Assembly (NCBI GenBank): GCA_023548195.1
Contig: JAJHZJ010000419.1
Span: forward strand, 1,355,773-1,419,772
Direction of reading: 5' to 3'
From: Bettongia penicillata ogilbyi
Lineage: Eukaryota > Chordata > Mammalia > Diprotodontia > Potoroidae
Length of the DNA stretch: 64,000 nt
Shown: positions 1-10,198 of the stretch, piece by piece
Layout: every line of letters starts with the position of its first letter
Numbering within the stretch: position 1 is the first letter of the stretch
Notes under the pieces: model-generated
Database searches by the model: none
The model's input: only the letters and a program-made list of their open reading frames with translations
Told to the model about the DNA's origin: nothing
Program-made: the position numbers and the translations under genes

Positions 1-305
1 CTTTTTCTTCTAAGAGTCGCTAACATTTTGCTATCTCCCAGATTAAGTAAGGTGACTTCAAACCAAAATTCTTGTGTCTATTAATGGAGAATGTTCTAGG
101 CAGTGTCCCAGGAAGGTTTTAGCTGGCTTAAATATACTGAAAAGGTAGAACAGGACCAGAAGAGAGCCAAGTAGGTGTTCCATCTCCACCTCCTTAACTC
201 TAGATCCCTAGGGTCAATCTAATTCTGGGAAAGCTAAAAGAAGGACATAGTTGAGAGCCAGGATGGTTCCTGAGATACTAATTAGTTCTCTAAAAAAATC
301 TAGAT
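1..305. other. Unassigned AT-rich sequence
   Basis: No gene, repeat or RNA is recognised. The last eight bases (298-305) form the left half of a degraded target duplication for the transposon that follows. Confidence 0.5.
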
Positions 306-767
306 CACTAGTTCTCAAATCTTTTGATTTCAAGATTACTTTATCTTCTTATTGAAGCTCTTGAAGAACTTTGATTTATGTGGGATATTATGTATTGATA
401 TCATTAGAAATTAAGATAGATTATTTTGTAAGTCATTAATTTATTTTAATAAGCCCATTTTAACATAGTATTTTTTGAAAAACAACTTGAAAAAATAAAA
501 ACAATGACATTGTGTTCCCTTCCCCATCTCTTTAATGTTTGGTTTAAGATAGCTGAATTTTCATATCTGTTTCTGCATCCAGTCTGTTGTAATAAATTTT
601 TTTGGTTGAAGAAAATCTAGCCTCATATAATGTAGTTGGGAAAAGAGGGAAGTATTTTTAATAGGCAAATAATTTAAATATTATGAAAATCTTTTTCACT
701 TTGTGGACCCCCTGAAAGGATCCTGGAGATTCTCAAGGGATCATTTATTGCATTTTGAGAACTGGTG
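306..767 (+). mobile_element. hAT-Charlie-type non-autonomous DNA transposon
   Basis: Both ends carry a terminal inverted repeat: CACTAGTTCTCAAAT at 306-320 and the complement of CACCAGTTCTCAAAA ending at 767. Eight-base flanks at 298-305 and 768-775 agree at five of eight positions, as expected for an old hAT target duplication. The interior resembles a MER/Charlie-like mammalian consensus (a run on guanine-rich 'gacccc' near both ends and an AT-rich core). No transposase frame remains. A shorter copy of the same family lies at 5983-6172. The exact subfamily is not assigned. Confidence 0.7.
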
Positions 768-923
768 TTTTAGACTAATCCTATCCCTAAGAAAAGGGTC
801 TCCATGGTGAAATAGAACTGCCACTGTGACTGACTTAAATCTATTAGCATCAGCCCCCCTAAATGAGTAGCCAGATATTCTCTGGAGCCATCAAAGATCA
901 CACTCAACCATATAGATCATACT

Positions 924-1075
924 GTTAGAGCTAGATAAGACCTTAAAGAATACTTGGTTATTTTACAAATGGGAAAACAGGCCACAGTCCCATAACCAGG
1001 AAGTAGCAAAACTGAGGTTGTAAAAAAGGCAGCAGATCTCACTGATCCCAAGTTCATTTTTTCCCCACCAACCCA
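924..1075 (-). mobile_element. MIR/CORE-SINE-type fragment
   Basis: In minus orientation this has the usual old-SINE word order: an 'attttacaaatgggaaaacag' block followed by a degraded 'ggtcacacagctagtaag' block. It is a diverged fragment with no clear ends. Confidence 0.45.
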
Positions 1076-1510
1076 TGTTGTCCTAAAGATCCCTGAAAGT
1101 TATTTTGTGGACTGCTAGAAATTCTTTTTATCTTCAAAAGTGAACAAACACTCTACTTTGCCTCATTGTGGGGGTAGGGGTGGGAGGGAAGGGGTGATAG
1201 ATGCTGAGTCTAGGAAGATTATGCCCAGAGAAAGATCTGGCAACTTTTGCTCAACCTGGAGAGGTTGTAAGAATGATTTTGTGGAATACTAGGTCTGAAG
1301 CTCAGTCATCAGCTAATCTAGGTGGAGCAGGGCTCTTCACCAGAAAGTTCATCTTAGGTGAAAAAGTGTTTGGACATGAACTGGTGAAGGCCCCTTTTTG
1401 TTGTTTTGTGGTAGGATACAGTCTGTGATTTTCCATTATCCTCATCTGTAAAGGTTTTACAAATGAGTTTGGGAAAAAAATTAGTATTCCAGGTCAACAT
1501 TAGCTTAAAA
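1076..1510. other. Unassigned sequence with a G-rich tract
   Basis: No gene is supported. A 75-codon open frame at 1201-1428 has no recognisable motif. Bases 1170-1194 hold five runs of three or more G, described separately. Confidence 0.4.
1170..1194 (+). other. Possible G-quadruplex motif
   Basis: Five G-runs (GGGGG, GGGG, GGG, GGG, GGGG) are separated by loops of one or two bases. This fits the standard sequence rule for an intramolecular G-quadruplex. Nothing nearby shows a promoter or gene. Confidence 0.5.
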
Positions 1511-1676
1511 CAGTAGTATCAAAGTCAAATAGAAATAGAGGCCACCAAACCTTACATAAGAATCCCACAAGTTAAAATTATATCTTAGTGTGTTTGTATT
1601 TATTTTGTTAAATGTTTACCAGTTACATTTTAATCCTATTCCCCTTTGTTGTGGGCCCTTGCCTTTGACACTGCTG
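1511..1676 (+). mobile_element. Short hAT-type element, copy 1
   Basis: The ends form an inverted repeat: CAGTAGTATCAAAGTC at 1511 and the complement of CAGCAGTGTCAAAGGC ending at 1676 (13 of 16 agree). Eight-base flanks (1503-1510 and 1677-1684) agree at five positions. The interior includes 'tatttattttgttaaatgttt', which is found inverted in the copies at 2530, 5247 and 5654. This is a non-autonomous element with no coding capacity. Confidence 0.65.
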
Positions 1677-2363
1677 TTTTAGAATAGAAACTTATTTGTT
1701 AAATAATATGATCATTATATTTTAGAGAAATTTAACTAACAGATGGGAAAGGGAGGGACTGAAAAAGCAGAAAGAAATAGATTATCTTGCTTCATGGATA
1801 AGAGTATGTGCTCTTTATTTATTTATTTGTCCAATAAATACTCTCTTGGGAAAAACAGATATTCTGTAATAGAAATCAGGATCTTACAATGGGTATAATC
1901 TGTAGGGATTTGGTGCTTAGAGAAGCCACTCAGCCTGACCCAGGGGAAGGGGAATGGGAGCTCCTAGGAGAAACCAACCCCAGGTTAATAAACCCAGAGT
2001 TTCAAGTGGTTTTGTGTACAGACTCCATTTATCTGTATAGTAGTGTATTTACTTTTGCTTATTGGCAAGAGTCCCCTGAAATGATTTGTCTTTTTCACCT
2101 TTGGATTCAGGATGAAAAGTTTCACCAGTTCCTTTGTCTCTCCAGTGAGAATCTGAAATAACCTTCCAAGGAGATGCTGCTTTGGGTCTTTTGTTAAGAT
2201 TCTAGGGTTTCTTGTTTTTACAATAGCAAAAATATCATTTGATTTCAGTTCCAGGAGGAATGCATTCGCTCACTGGTCACCGGGCAATAGCTAGTGTTTG
2301 AAGATACATTCAACCTGTGCATATACAGCCCTCCCCTTCTTACTCTACCACCATCACTTGGAA
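1677..2363. other. Unassigned sequence
   Basis: There is a short TTTA-rich stretch near 1816-1830. The 90-codon open frame at 1889-2161 has no motif, no upstream signal and no splice context, and is treated as chance. Confidence 0.4.
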
Positions 2364-2455
2364 AGAATCATAAGGGTCATAGAGTTTGGATTTAAAAGGA
2401 CTTTAGAGGCTGTCTGGAACAACCCCCTCATTTTACAGATGAGAGCACAGGTATT
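2364..2455 (-). mobile_element. MIR/CORE-SINE-type fragment
   Basis: Contains the old-SINE minus-strand block 'cctcattttacagatgag' preceded by 'ggactttagaggctgtctgg'. It is truncated at both ends. Confidence 0.5.
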
Positions 2456-2529
2456 ATAGACTGTTTTGTTTTTCTATTTCAAATAGAGTAAAATGAAAAG
2501 GCAGATGGCAGGTAGAATTGGTTTATAGC

Positions 2530-2723
2530 CAAAGTGTCAAACTCTTGGCTCACAGGCTGAATGAGGCTGCAAACCCCACCAAATAAGGCCTGGAACCCAA
2601 ATGAACATGTACTTGGGAAATGTTTAACAAAATAGAAATACAATATAACATAGATAATGTTACTTTGTGGTTTCCTAAATCAGTATGTGGTATTCAGGGA
2701 TCTATTGGAGTTTGACATCCCTA
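2530..2723 (-). mobile_element. Short hAT-type element, copy 2
   Basis: Inverted orientation relative to the copy at 1511. It starts with a 'gtgtcaaactc' terminus and ends with its complement 'gagtttgacatccct'. The middle contains the complement of the shared 'gttaaatgttt' core. Flanking target duplications are not convincing. Confidence 0.6.
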
Positions 2724-2741
2724 GTCTACAGTATATTAGCA

Positions 2742-2812
2742 ATCAACAAGCATTTATTTAAGTGCCTGTTAGGTTCCAAGTACTACACTGGGCACTGGGG
2801 GTACAATGGGGA
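2742..2812 (+). mobile_element. Fragment of the long unnamed interspersed repeat (start)
   Basis: The word order 'aacaagcatttattta ... gcctgttaggttccaagtact ... actgggggtacaa' matches the starts of the repeats at 11745, 29043, 49331 and 54938. Only the first 70 bases or so are present. Confidence 0.45.
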
Positions 2813-2854
2813 TTCTCTGTTTAAGAAGTGGCATAATTAAAATGAGAATCCATA

Positions 2855-3385
2855 CAGAACCTTGGAAAGTGAATTGACTCAGGTGTCAGAGGCACTAGGT
2901 TGAAATCCTATCTTTGATATTGATCATTTTGTGACCTTTCTTCAAGTCACTTATAGTCTCCCTAGGGGGCAGCGAGGTGGTGCAGTGGATAGAGCACCAG
3001 TGCAAGAGTCAGGAGGACCTGAATTCAAATCTCACCTCAGATACTTGACACTCACTAGCTGTGTGACCTTGGACAAGTCACTTAACCTCAATTGCCTCAT
3101 CCTGGGTCATCTGCAGTCATCCTGATGAATATCTGGTCACTGGATTCTGATGGCTCTGGAGGAAAAGTGAGGTTGATGACCTGCACAGCCCTCCCTCACT
3201 CATAAACAAAGTCAAGTGCAAGTCATGTCATTATTTCTCTGATGGCATGGTCTTCTTTGGCAACGAAGGATGAACACGTATATAGTCTCCCTGGACTTCA
3301 GTTTCCTTATCTATAAAATAAGGGGGCAGGATTAGTTGCTCTTTGAGGACCTTTCCTTTCTAAATCTGTGATCCCGTGACATACC
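2855..3385 (+). mobile_element. MIR/CORE-SINE-type element split by a younger SINE
   Basis: The left part (2855-2963) has the 'ggcactaggttgaaatcct ... gtgacctttcttcaagtcac' SINE core. The right part (3281-3385) continues with 'agtttccttatctataaaat' and the usual tail. The inserted SINE at 2964-3280 separates the halves, and the junction repeats 12 bases exactly. Confidence 0.65.
2964..3280 (+). mobile_element. tRNA-headed SINE with RTE-like tail
   Basis: A full-length SINE of about 317 bp. It opens with the tRNA-like head (gggcagcgaggtggtgcagtg), followed by the 'gtgtgaccttggacaagtca' core, then a region that includes 'cctgatgaatatctgg', and ends 'atggtcttctttggcaacgaagga'. It is flanked by the exact 12-bp duplication TATAGTCTCCCT at 2952-2963 and 3281-3292. 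The 3' tail resembles the ends of the RTE-like LINEs at 46430-46490 and 63205-63260, which suggests their machinery mobilised it. A second copy is at 20396-20697. Marsupial-type SINE; the library name is not assigned. Confidence 0.8.
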
Positions 3386-3621
3386 ATCAAAGATATGTAA
3401 GACCAAAAAAGAAACCATACAGCAAGAGGTATAGGCATCCCTGATGTCTATGATATGAGAAAAGGACCAGAGGAAGACATGAATAAATTGAATGGATTTT
3501 CTATAGCAAATTTCAGTGGGTTGGGAGAGAGGGGAAGGAAGGACACAAAGTATGGATGAGTTCTGACCTTTACCGATGGAGAGAGTATGAAAATATATTA
3601 AAGTACTCAGAAATACTCTCA

Positions 3622-3676
3622 GGTCTCACCTCTTTCCCCCAAAACACACACACAGGTTTCATCTCTTTCCCCCAAA

Positions 3677-3707
<31 letters not shown>

Positions 3708-3758
3708 CCCCTACAATATTTTAGAGCCACACACACTCCCCTACAGTATTTTAGAGCC
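3622..3758 (+). repeat. Compound (CA)n repeat with two local duplications
   Basis: The (AC)n core is about 3675-3700. A unit holding 'ctctttcccccaaaacacac' occurs twice (about 3622-3654 and 3655-3690). A second unit holding 'cactcccctacaatatttta' occurs at 3701-3728 and again with one change at 3731-3758. This fits replication slippage around a microsatellite. Confidence 0.8.
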
Positions 3759-4805
3759 TGTGTGACTTCAGCTTATTTCTTTGTAAAGGCAAGTTGCTAC
3801 CAGGTGTCATCCAATCACAATTAGAGCTTTTCCATTTTTACACTTGGGAACAAGAGGATCTTGGTCAGTGCCTTTACTGTTGTCATGTTTCCTTAAGTGT
3901 TGTTGCCTAAGCACATTCTATGTGTATGTGTACCTAAGGCATTCTTCCCAATGGAGTCACTGTCCATGCTGCTCTCCAGATTAATGTAGGATATTTTAAA
4001 GTCACAGTGAGAGTGAGCCTGTACTTACTTTGTCAAGAGTAATATTCCCTAAGAGATCTTTCAAATATTGTCCCATTGTGTTTTGAGGTTATATTTTTTT
4101 GTAGTTTTCTGAAGCTATTATTTTAAACAACTCACTTATCTTAAACATACGATATTTTGAGTTCTACCACATTGTGGCTTTTCTTTAAATCTTTTATGAA
4201 CAAGGTCTCTGGTAGATCTTATTTAATTGGTTGGAGATTATCCGTAAAGTAGAATACTGTCAAAACTGCAAACATTTTTTCTTTAAAAATTCTGGTAAAA
4301 GAACTTTTTCCTGGAATAAGATGTCTAAATGTAGATGAAAACAGACCATGATCTCATGCCTAGAAAGACTGTTTGAACTTGGATTGTCAAGCCAAGAAGA
4401 TTTTTCAGCTCTCCTATTAACAACTATGTTCTCTAACTACTCGTTTCTTTAAATTGAATTATTTGTGTTTTACTTGTGACAAAATGAGTTGAAAAAAGGA
4501 ATTATATTTGAGATAATCATTAATAAAATATTTCTGTAAGTCTATTTTTTTTTAGTTTCTTTTCTTTATTTCTTTTACTCTATAGGCTATAGGCCTTGAT
4601 TGGAAAAGCCTTTGAAGAGTTTTTGTTTTTTTTTGAGCCATCTTGCAGAGATTTAACTCCTTTGTTATATTATGAACACATTGCACACAGACCAGCCATC
4701 CTTACACTTTCTTTTTTCCTTGCAATAATCTGATGCTAGTGAGTTTTCAGGGCCTGGAGAGCTACAAGAAAGAGCATATTAGAGCATATTTTAAAGGAAA
4801 CGAAG
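3759..4805. other. Unassigned AT-rich sequence
   Basis: No gene or recognisable repeat. T-rich runs occur near 4544-4580 and 4621-4635. Confidence 0.4.
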
Positions 4806-4910
4806 CATTTTAATAGAGAAAGAAAACCCAAACTTAAAGTCAAAAGACCTGATTTCAATTCCCAACCCCGATATATACAAGTTGTGTGACCTCACATGCA
4901 CAGACTCAAC
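4806..4910 (+). mobile_element. MIR-like SINE fragment
   Basis: Diverged SINE core: 'agtcaaaagacctgatttca' followed by 'gttgtgtgacctcac'. No ends are visible. Confidence 0.4.
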
Positions 4911-5129
4911 TGTGAGTCTATGTAGCATGCTTTTACTATTTAAACTTCAAGAGTTCTTGTTTTGAGATATGAGATAATATATATGAAACACTTTATAACA
5001 AAATTCAGAGATTATTTTTCTTTATTTTTGGTCCAGACTAGTGAATTCACTAATGTAAGCAACTCTTGGTGTAGATTAAACTCACTTCACCAGAGGTGAT
5101 GATCAATTCTTCTGTATCTTAAAGGTTCA

Positions 5130-5240
5130 CACTTCTTTGGGGCACTGAGAAGTTAATGTACTTCCTCATAGTCACACCACTAGCTTCTGTCAGAGGCAGA
5201 ATGTGATCTAGCTTCTTTATTACAAGACCACATTATATCC
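5130..5240 (-). mobile_element. MIR-like SINE fragment
   Basis: Minus-strand SINE pattern 'gagaagttaatgtacttcctcatagtcacaccactagc'. Truncated and diverged. Confidence 0.4.
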
Positions 5241-5246
5241 TATGCC

Positions 5247-5395
5247 AACCAAGCCCAAATAGCACAAAATAAATAAAAGTACAGTAGGACATAGTTAATG
5301 TTAACTTGTGATTTTCTGTGTCAGTATGTAGTCATGGAAGCCAACCTCATGGAAGGTTTAATGGCTCCCAGGTCTATTTGAGTTTGACACAACTG
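5247..5395 (-). mobile_element. Short hAT-type element, copy 3
   Basis: Right terminus 'gagtttgacacaactg' matches the family end. The interior shares the 'catagttaatgtta' and 'tgtgattttctgtgtcagtatgt' words with copies 2 and 4. The left terminus is lost. An extra segment of about 30 bases near 5330-5365 is absent from the other copies. Confidence 0.55.
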
Positions 5396-5545
5396 GTTTA
5401 AGGAATACAAAATTTGCATTAAAGCGTAAGTGTAAATGAGGTAGTCTAATTTTGATGATCATGGCATAATTCAGCTAATTCTTGGGGGAGGTGGGGTTTT
5501 TGTTGTATGCTTTTTGTCCTAAGATATCAAGAGAGAAAAAGCATA

Positions 5546-5950
5546 TCATAATGAATAGAGTGCTGGCTTCTAAGCCAAGTGGATCTGGGTTCAAGTGTTA
5601 CCACTTGCATAGACTGGCTATATGACCTTGGGCATAACTTCTTAGTGCTCTAGTCTAGAAGTATTAAACACTGTCAGAAAGCTATAAGTAGCCAGAACCA
5701 GGTGAAAATGTAATTGGGAAGTGTTTAACATAAATAGAAGTGCAACACAACATAGATTATGTTAATTTGTGGTTTTTTAAGTCAATTCAAAACCCACTGG
5801 GATCTGTTTCTATTTAATTTTAATACCACTGCTCTGGATAACTGCTAATACTGTAAGTTGCAGAGAAGACTTTGGTCTGCATTGGTTAATGGGACTTTCT
5901 TCATCTGGGATTTTCTCATACCAATGAAATCACATGTCCAGCCCTTTTTC
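5546..5950 (+). mobile_element. CORE-type SINE interrupted by a hAT element
   Basis: Left part 5546-5653: 'gaatagagtgctggcttcta ... ggatctgggttcaagtgtta ... gaccttgggcataac'. Right part 5830-5950: 'taagttgcagagaagac ... tctgcattggttaatggga ... accaatgaaatcacatgtcc'. Together they make one SINE of a type seen again at 56988-57180. The hAT copy at 5654-5829 lies between them, so the SINE is older than that hAT insertion. Confidence 0.6.
5654..5829 (-). mobile_element. Short hAT-type element, copy 4, nested in a SINE
   Basis: The interior matches copies 2 and 3 in order ('gaaaatgtaattgggaagtg', 'catagattatgttaatttgt'). It interrupts a SINE. The flanks TGCTCTAG (5646-5653) and TGCTCTGG (5830-5837) agree at seven of eight positions, the size expected for a hAT target duplication. 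The precise edge may shift by a base or two. Confidence 0.65.
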
Positions 5951-5982
5951 CTGTCCCTAAGATGTCTCTGTTGATCTATGTT

Positions 5983-6172
5983 AGCGATACTTAAGCTTTT
6001 TTTGTCTCAGAACCCATTTATACCCTTAAAATTATTGAGACCCCCACCAAGTAGTTTTTATATGGGTTATATCTATCAATATTTAAAGTATGGAAATGAA
6101 AACATCTTAATATTATTATGAAAATATTTTTGACCTTGTGGGCCCCCACCAAAGATTCATGAAGTTGAGTCT
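5983..6172 (+). mobile_element. hAT-Charlie-type element, internally deleted
   Basis: Shares the terminal layout of the element at 306-767: 'gtctcagaaccc' and 'ttattgagaccccc' on the left, 'tattattatgaaaatatt' and 'gaccttgtgggcccccacc' on the right. It is about 190 bp, so the centre is deleted. Confidence 0.65.
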
Positions 6173-6177
6173 TCTTT

Positions 6178-6416
6178 ACTCCACACTGAGTAGAGTACTG
6201 GGCCTGGTGTAAGGAAGATCCTCTTCCTGAGTTCAAATCTGGCCCCAGACACTTACTAGCTGTTCAACCCCAGGCAAGTTACTTGCTTGCCTCAGTTTTC
6301 TTATTTGTAAAATCAACTGAATAAGGAAATGGCATAACACTCCAGTATCTTTACCAAGAAAACCCCAAAAAGGTCATTAAGAGTTGGACATGATTGAAGA
6401 AAAAAAAATAATAAAA
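6178..6416 (+). mobile_element. SINE with BovB-like tail
   Basis: The tRNA-related head is diverged. The core is 'gagttcaaatctggccccag' then 'aggcaagttacttgc'. The 3' part reads 'tccagtatctttaccaagaa ... aagagttggacatgattgaa' and ends in an A-rich run. The last block closely resembles the known 3' end of BovB/RTE LINEs and of ruminant SINEs that use BovB. A second copy lies on the minus strand at 19355-19617. Confidence 0.75.
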
Positions 6417-7889
6417 ATAGTACATGCTTAGGGTTTCTCATCTATGTAGAGCTATATACTTCTCATAGAGGGTGTCTGGACATGTACTCTTTTTCTGGGC
6501 TGGCTAACCCACTTTAACCTTTCCTCATACTAGTAGGTCTAGGTTCCCAGAAAAGAATCATCAGCATAGTTTCATTCAAACTTTCTCATTGTCCTAGGGT
6601 TAATCTAAATGTTAGGAAATACGTTCCCTCTATTTAAGACTAGTTCTCAAGTCCCCACTAAGTGCTTCTACTTACACAAAAACAGCCAAATCACACTAAT
6701 GATGCACTTAGATTTAAATAGAACTATTTACTTAGCAATAAGGCAACATAAATAATATCACAGGTAGTCAAAGTAAATTCAGAAAATTTAAGTATAATCC
6801 TCATATAAACCTGAGTCACATTCTCCTTCCAATTTAAACATTATCTCTTGAGTGGGCCCTTACAGAAACATATCAAAGAAGCACAGAAGTGAGGAAATCC
6901 TACAAACTTGAAATAATTCACAACTCTGATACTGTAAATTTCATTGTTCTTTTTCTGACTCAGGAACTGTCCGTCAAAGTTCCTTTATGAGCATAGCTTC
7001 TGTGTTGAAAAGATACTTCACTGCTACCATGAGTTGACCCATATTATGCTTGACTTTCACTTCCCTGGATATTATCTCTTGGACAAACTCTTTGATCTGC
7101 TAGGTAGCTTTTCTTATTCTCTATTGCCAAGTTGTTCTTTATGCTTAGAAATATATCTTATAGTTTATAATTAGTCTAATTATCATAGAACAGCTCTGGT
7201 GCCATTTTCCCCAATCATTAATGTAAAAGTTCTACAATTCTACAAGTACACAATCCTGAAACACTATGATCGCCTTTGGTCCCCAGGCTACTACAACTTG
7301 TCACATTCAAATCAGCAACTACTGCTGTCTTAGAACCCTGAGAGAGTGTAACAACTTCTCTTGGAACCCTGAGCCAATCTATGTCTCAGGTAATTGAGCT
7401 GTCACGAGTCATATTCTTTATACGTAGACAAAAGCATCATCAAAGACATGTTTGCCTGGAAAAGGAAGGGTTCTAATCATATAAGAAATAGTAAGCAATA
7501 ACTGATGGACAATCAGAGTACTGCACTCTCATCCATGAAATATTATAAATACCAAAGAAAGTTCTTCAGTGCATTAGCAAATTCTCTTTGGAAGATTTAT
7601 GGAAAGATATGGACAAGAGTTGCTTAAGATGAGAAAGTGTAAAAGAGATGTTAACAGCAACAAAGGAGAGTATACCAGCATCAATAAAAATCACTACTCT
7701 TTTGGAATCAATAAGAGTTAATATTTGAGTTACTTATGGATCTTCCAGAAAAATCCTGGAACTGAACTCATCTAATATATTATTTGCCAGAAGGTAATAA
7801 TTTGCTGTCCCCCTTTCTGCTACCCCCCTCACTTAAATTTGGAATATTGATATGAGTAGGCATGTCTAGGCATAGTTTCCTATCTCAAT
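6417..7889. other. Unassigned AT-rich sequence
   Basis: No gene is supported. The stretch around 6600-7150 has the composition of a decayed LTR, but no termini or family were found. Confidence 0.35.
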
Positions 7890-8520
7890 TTGAGCAAAAC
7901 TCACATCTCAGTGACTGACAGGCAACAAATCTACCCACTACTTGCCTTTGATCAGGGAGACATGGTGTGCAAAACTCAGAATGGGACATGGAGTGCTCAC
8001 TCTACCCCCAGGTGCCTTCCTTTTAAAAGTCTTCTTTTTCCTCTTCTAAGTGTCAGAGCTATTTTGAACGGATGGTTTGAATGGCCAGGAACAGGTGAGA
8101 AACCTTGCATGTGGAGCAATTTTTCTCCCTTGTCTTTGCATGAAAAGCCCTTCACCAGCCCTTAGTGGAGCTTTAAACATGGTGTGCCCAGCAGAAATAG
8201 CTGGGTTAGCACCTCGCTAAACTCAATTGCACTGACCATTTGTCTAAACCTTTCACACTGAGTTGAAGAACTGCCTGTGTGACGTTTTGATCAGTGACTT
8301 CCTTCTTTCCTTTTCCTGACATAAATCCATTCTGTACTACGTGATGGCTTTATTGTATGTTCTTGTTTCCTTAGTTGGGCATATTTTAACCATGCCACCT
8401 GCTGTCTGTGAAAGTGATTAGGCTTATCTGACAGTATCACTTCTGTTAAGCACCACTCCAACCAATGAGTTAGCGCAGGATAGTGCTTCAACACTCATTC
8501 AGCAGGATTGTCCTGAACTG
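7890..8520. other. Unassigned, apparently unique sequence
   Basis: Less AT-rich than its surroundings and free of recognised repeats. Open frames of 91 codons (+, 7890-8165) and 67 codons (-, 8291-8494) carry no motif. It contains the splice-site-bounded candidate exon at 8051-8094. It could be a conserved non-coding block, but that needs an alignment. Confidence 0.35.
8051..8094 (+). other. Candidate 44-nt exon
   Basis: A pyrimidine-rich acceptor (cttctttttcctcttctaag, 8031-8050) is followed 44 bases later by a strong donor, AACAG|GTGAGA at 8094/8095. One forward frame is open across it. The protein sequence is not recognised and no partner exon was found, so this may be a chance pair or a non-coding RNA exon. 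Confidence 0.2.
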
Positions 8521-8924
8521 AAAAGGGGAAGTCACGTAGATGAGTGATGGAGAAAAAAAGGAGAAAAATGATCAGAGGAAAAGTGAACCATTATACAAAG
8601 TCTCTAATAGTTTATATTAGCATAACTACTCTTTTATGAAAAATCTAAATACGATAGAACATTGCATAGACAATGTTTTATTAATATTAGCAAGGATTAC
8701 TTTCCCCTGTCCTCACTCTAGCCCCATTTAACAGAATGAAAAAAGTATCTTACTTTCGGCTACTGATATAATTAGTAATGTTAGGCAATTTGGAATTTAG
8801 GTGTTTCAAAAGCAGATCAATCTGGTGTGCCTAAGGTCCTCGCAGAGGCCACCTAGTCCAAAATTTACTTTGACAAAATTTTGTCATACAGGACAGATGA
8901 AGCCATAAACATGAAATCATAGAT
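8521..8924. other. Unassigned sequence
   Basis: AT-rich; no gene or repeat recognised. Confidence 0.35.
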
Positions 8925-9105
8925 TTACAATAGAGCTGGTAAAAAAAAACTTAGAGATCATGTAGTCCCATCAGAGCCCACAGATATTGAGATTTGCCCC
9001 AAACTATACAAACAGAAAATGACAGAGCTAAACTGGGAAACTGAACCATGATCCTCCGACTTCAAATTCAACACTCCCTCTACTATATCAATGAGAATTC
9101 ACATA
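8925..9105 (-). mobile_element. MIR/CORE-SINE-type element
   Basis: Minus-strand order 'gagctggtaaaa ... cttagagatcatgtagtcc ... aaaatgacagagctaaactggga ... tgatcctccgacttcaaat'. It is diverged but spans most of the SINE body. Confidence 0.55.
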
Positions 9106-10198
9106 GATCTTTGAGAGATGGTTGCGTATTGAGGAATTTTTGCTTGTACTCCATTAGTTGTGTTTTGTAAACTTTATTTCTTCGCTATTTCAATACAATT
9201 TTGATTAAATAACTTGTATGTTTGCTGGAGGAATGAGAGTCAGTGTAGTGGATGGTGTTAGGTAGTGATTCTTCCAGATCATCTGAGTGGTGTGCAACAG
9301 GACAGAAAAACCTACTTTGTGAAACAGAGCTCCTCATATTGTGAAAGCTTTTATATCGTTTCACTTTTGGACAGTTCTAACTGTTAGTTTTTCTTAGCTA
9401 GACTTTGTCTCTCCATAACTTTCATCCTTTGGTACTTGTTCTGCTCTTTGTGAAAAAATCATATCTTTCTTTCACAAGACAGCCTTTTGAGAATTCGAGT
9501 ACATGTGTATCACCTATGTCCGTACGATTATTTTTCTCTTCTCCAGGTTAAATAAACTCAGTTTCCTCAACTTGTTTTTAGATGTCCTGGTTTTGAGTCC
9601 TTTTTTCATCCTGGCTACCCATCTAAACTCTAAAATATTGGTAATAGCTTCCCATTACCTGAGATACAGACTGGAGATTTGGGGAGGCGTAGTGGTGACA
9701 AAGCAACCAAAAAATGAGACTTCTGAGAATCAGGTGTAAGAATTTGGTGGGGGGAGAGGACTAACTCCGCTGGTGTAAGCCCTCCGACTGGCTCTCCATT
9801 ATTCTATCCTTTTTTTTTCTTCCTGGCCCCAGGAATTGTCATACCTGTATCCCTTTCCAAATCTCATCCTCATACTTATAAATAGGCTTTCCTCTCTCTC
9901 CCTAGCCCACTGTGGCGTGGAACTCAATCTTTGGCACAGTTATTTTAAGGTTTCTTAGGTGGTTTTTATTGTTTATATTATAGTCCTTCTAGCAAGGTTT
10001 GGAATAGCTACCTTGTGAAGGGGGCAAAGTTACTTTAAAACTCCCAAGGGTTGTATTTTTTTTTCAGCTTAGCCAGAAAGGAAGATAATGGGAAATCAGT
10101 ACTGGAGGGGGGAGTTTTCAATTACAATGGGAGTTTTAAGGTACACTTTTCAGAGTAGAACACCTGAGAAAAAGGGTGTTATGGGTCTTCACACACAT
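9106..10198. other. Unassigned sequence
   Basis: No gene is supported. A good-looking acceptor tract ends at 9832 (pyrimidine run then CCCCAG), but no donor was found in range downstream. Confidence 0.35.

Noticed and set aside
2931..3125. 64-codon frame with SINE-like peptide
   Set aside because: It is a translation of the tRNA-headed SINE.
9790..9832. Strong splice-acceptor-like tract
   Set aside because: No donor in a sensible distance and no open frame continuing from it.
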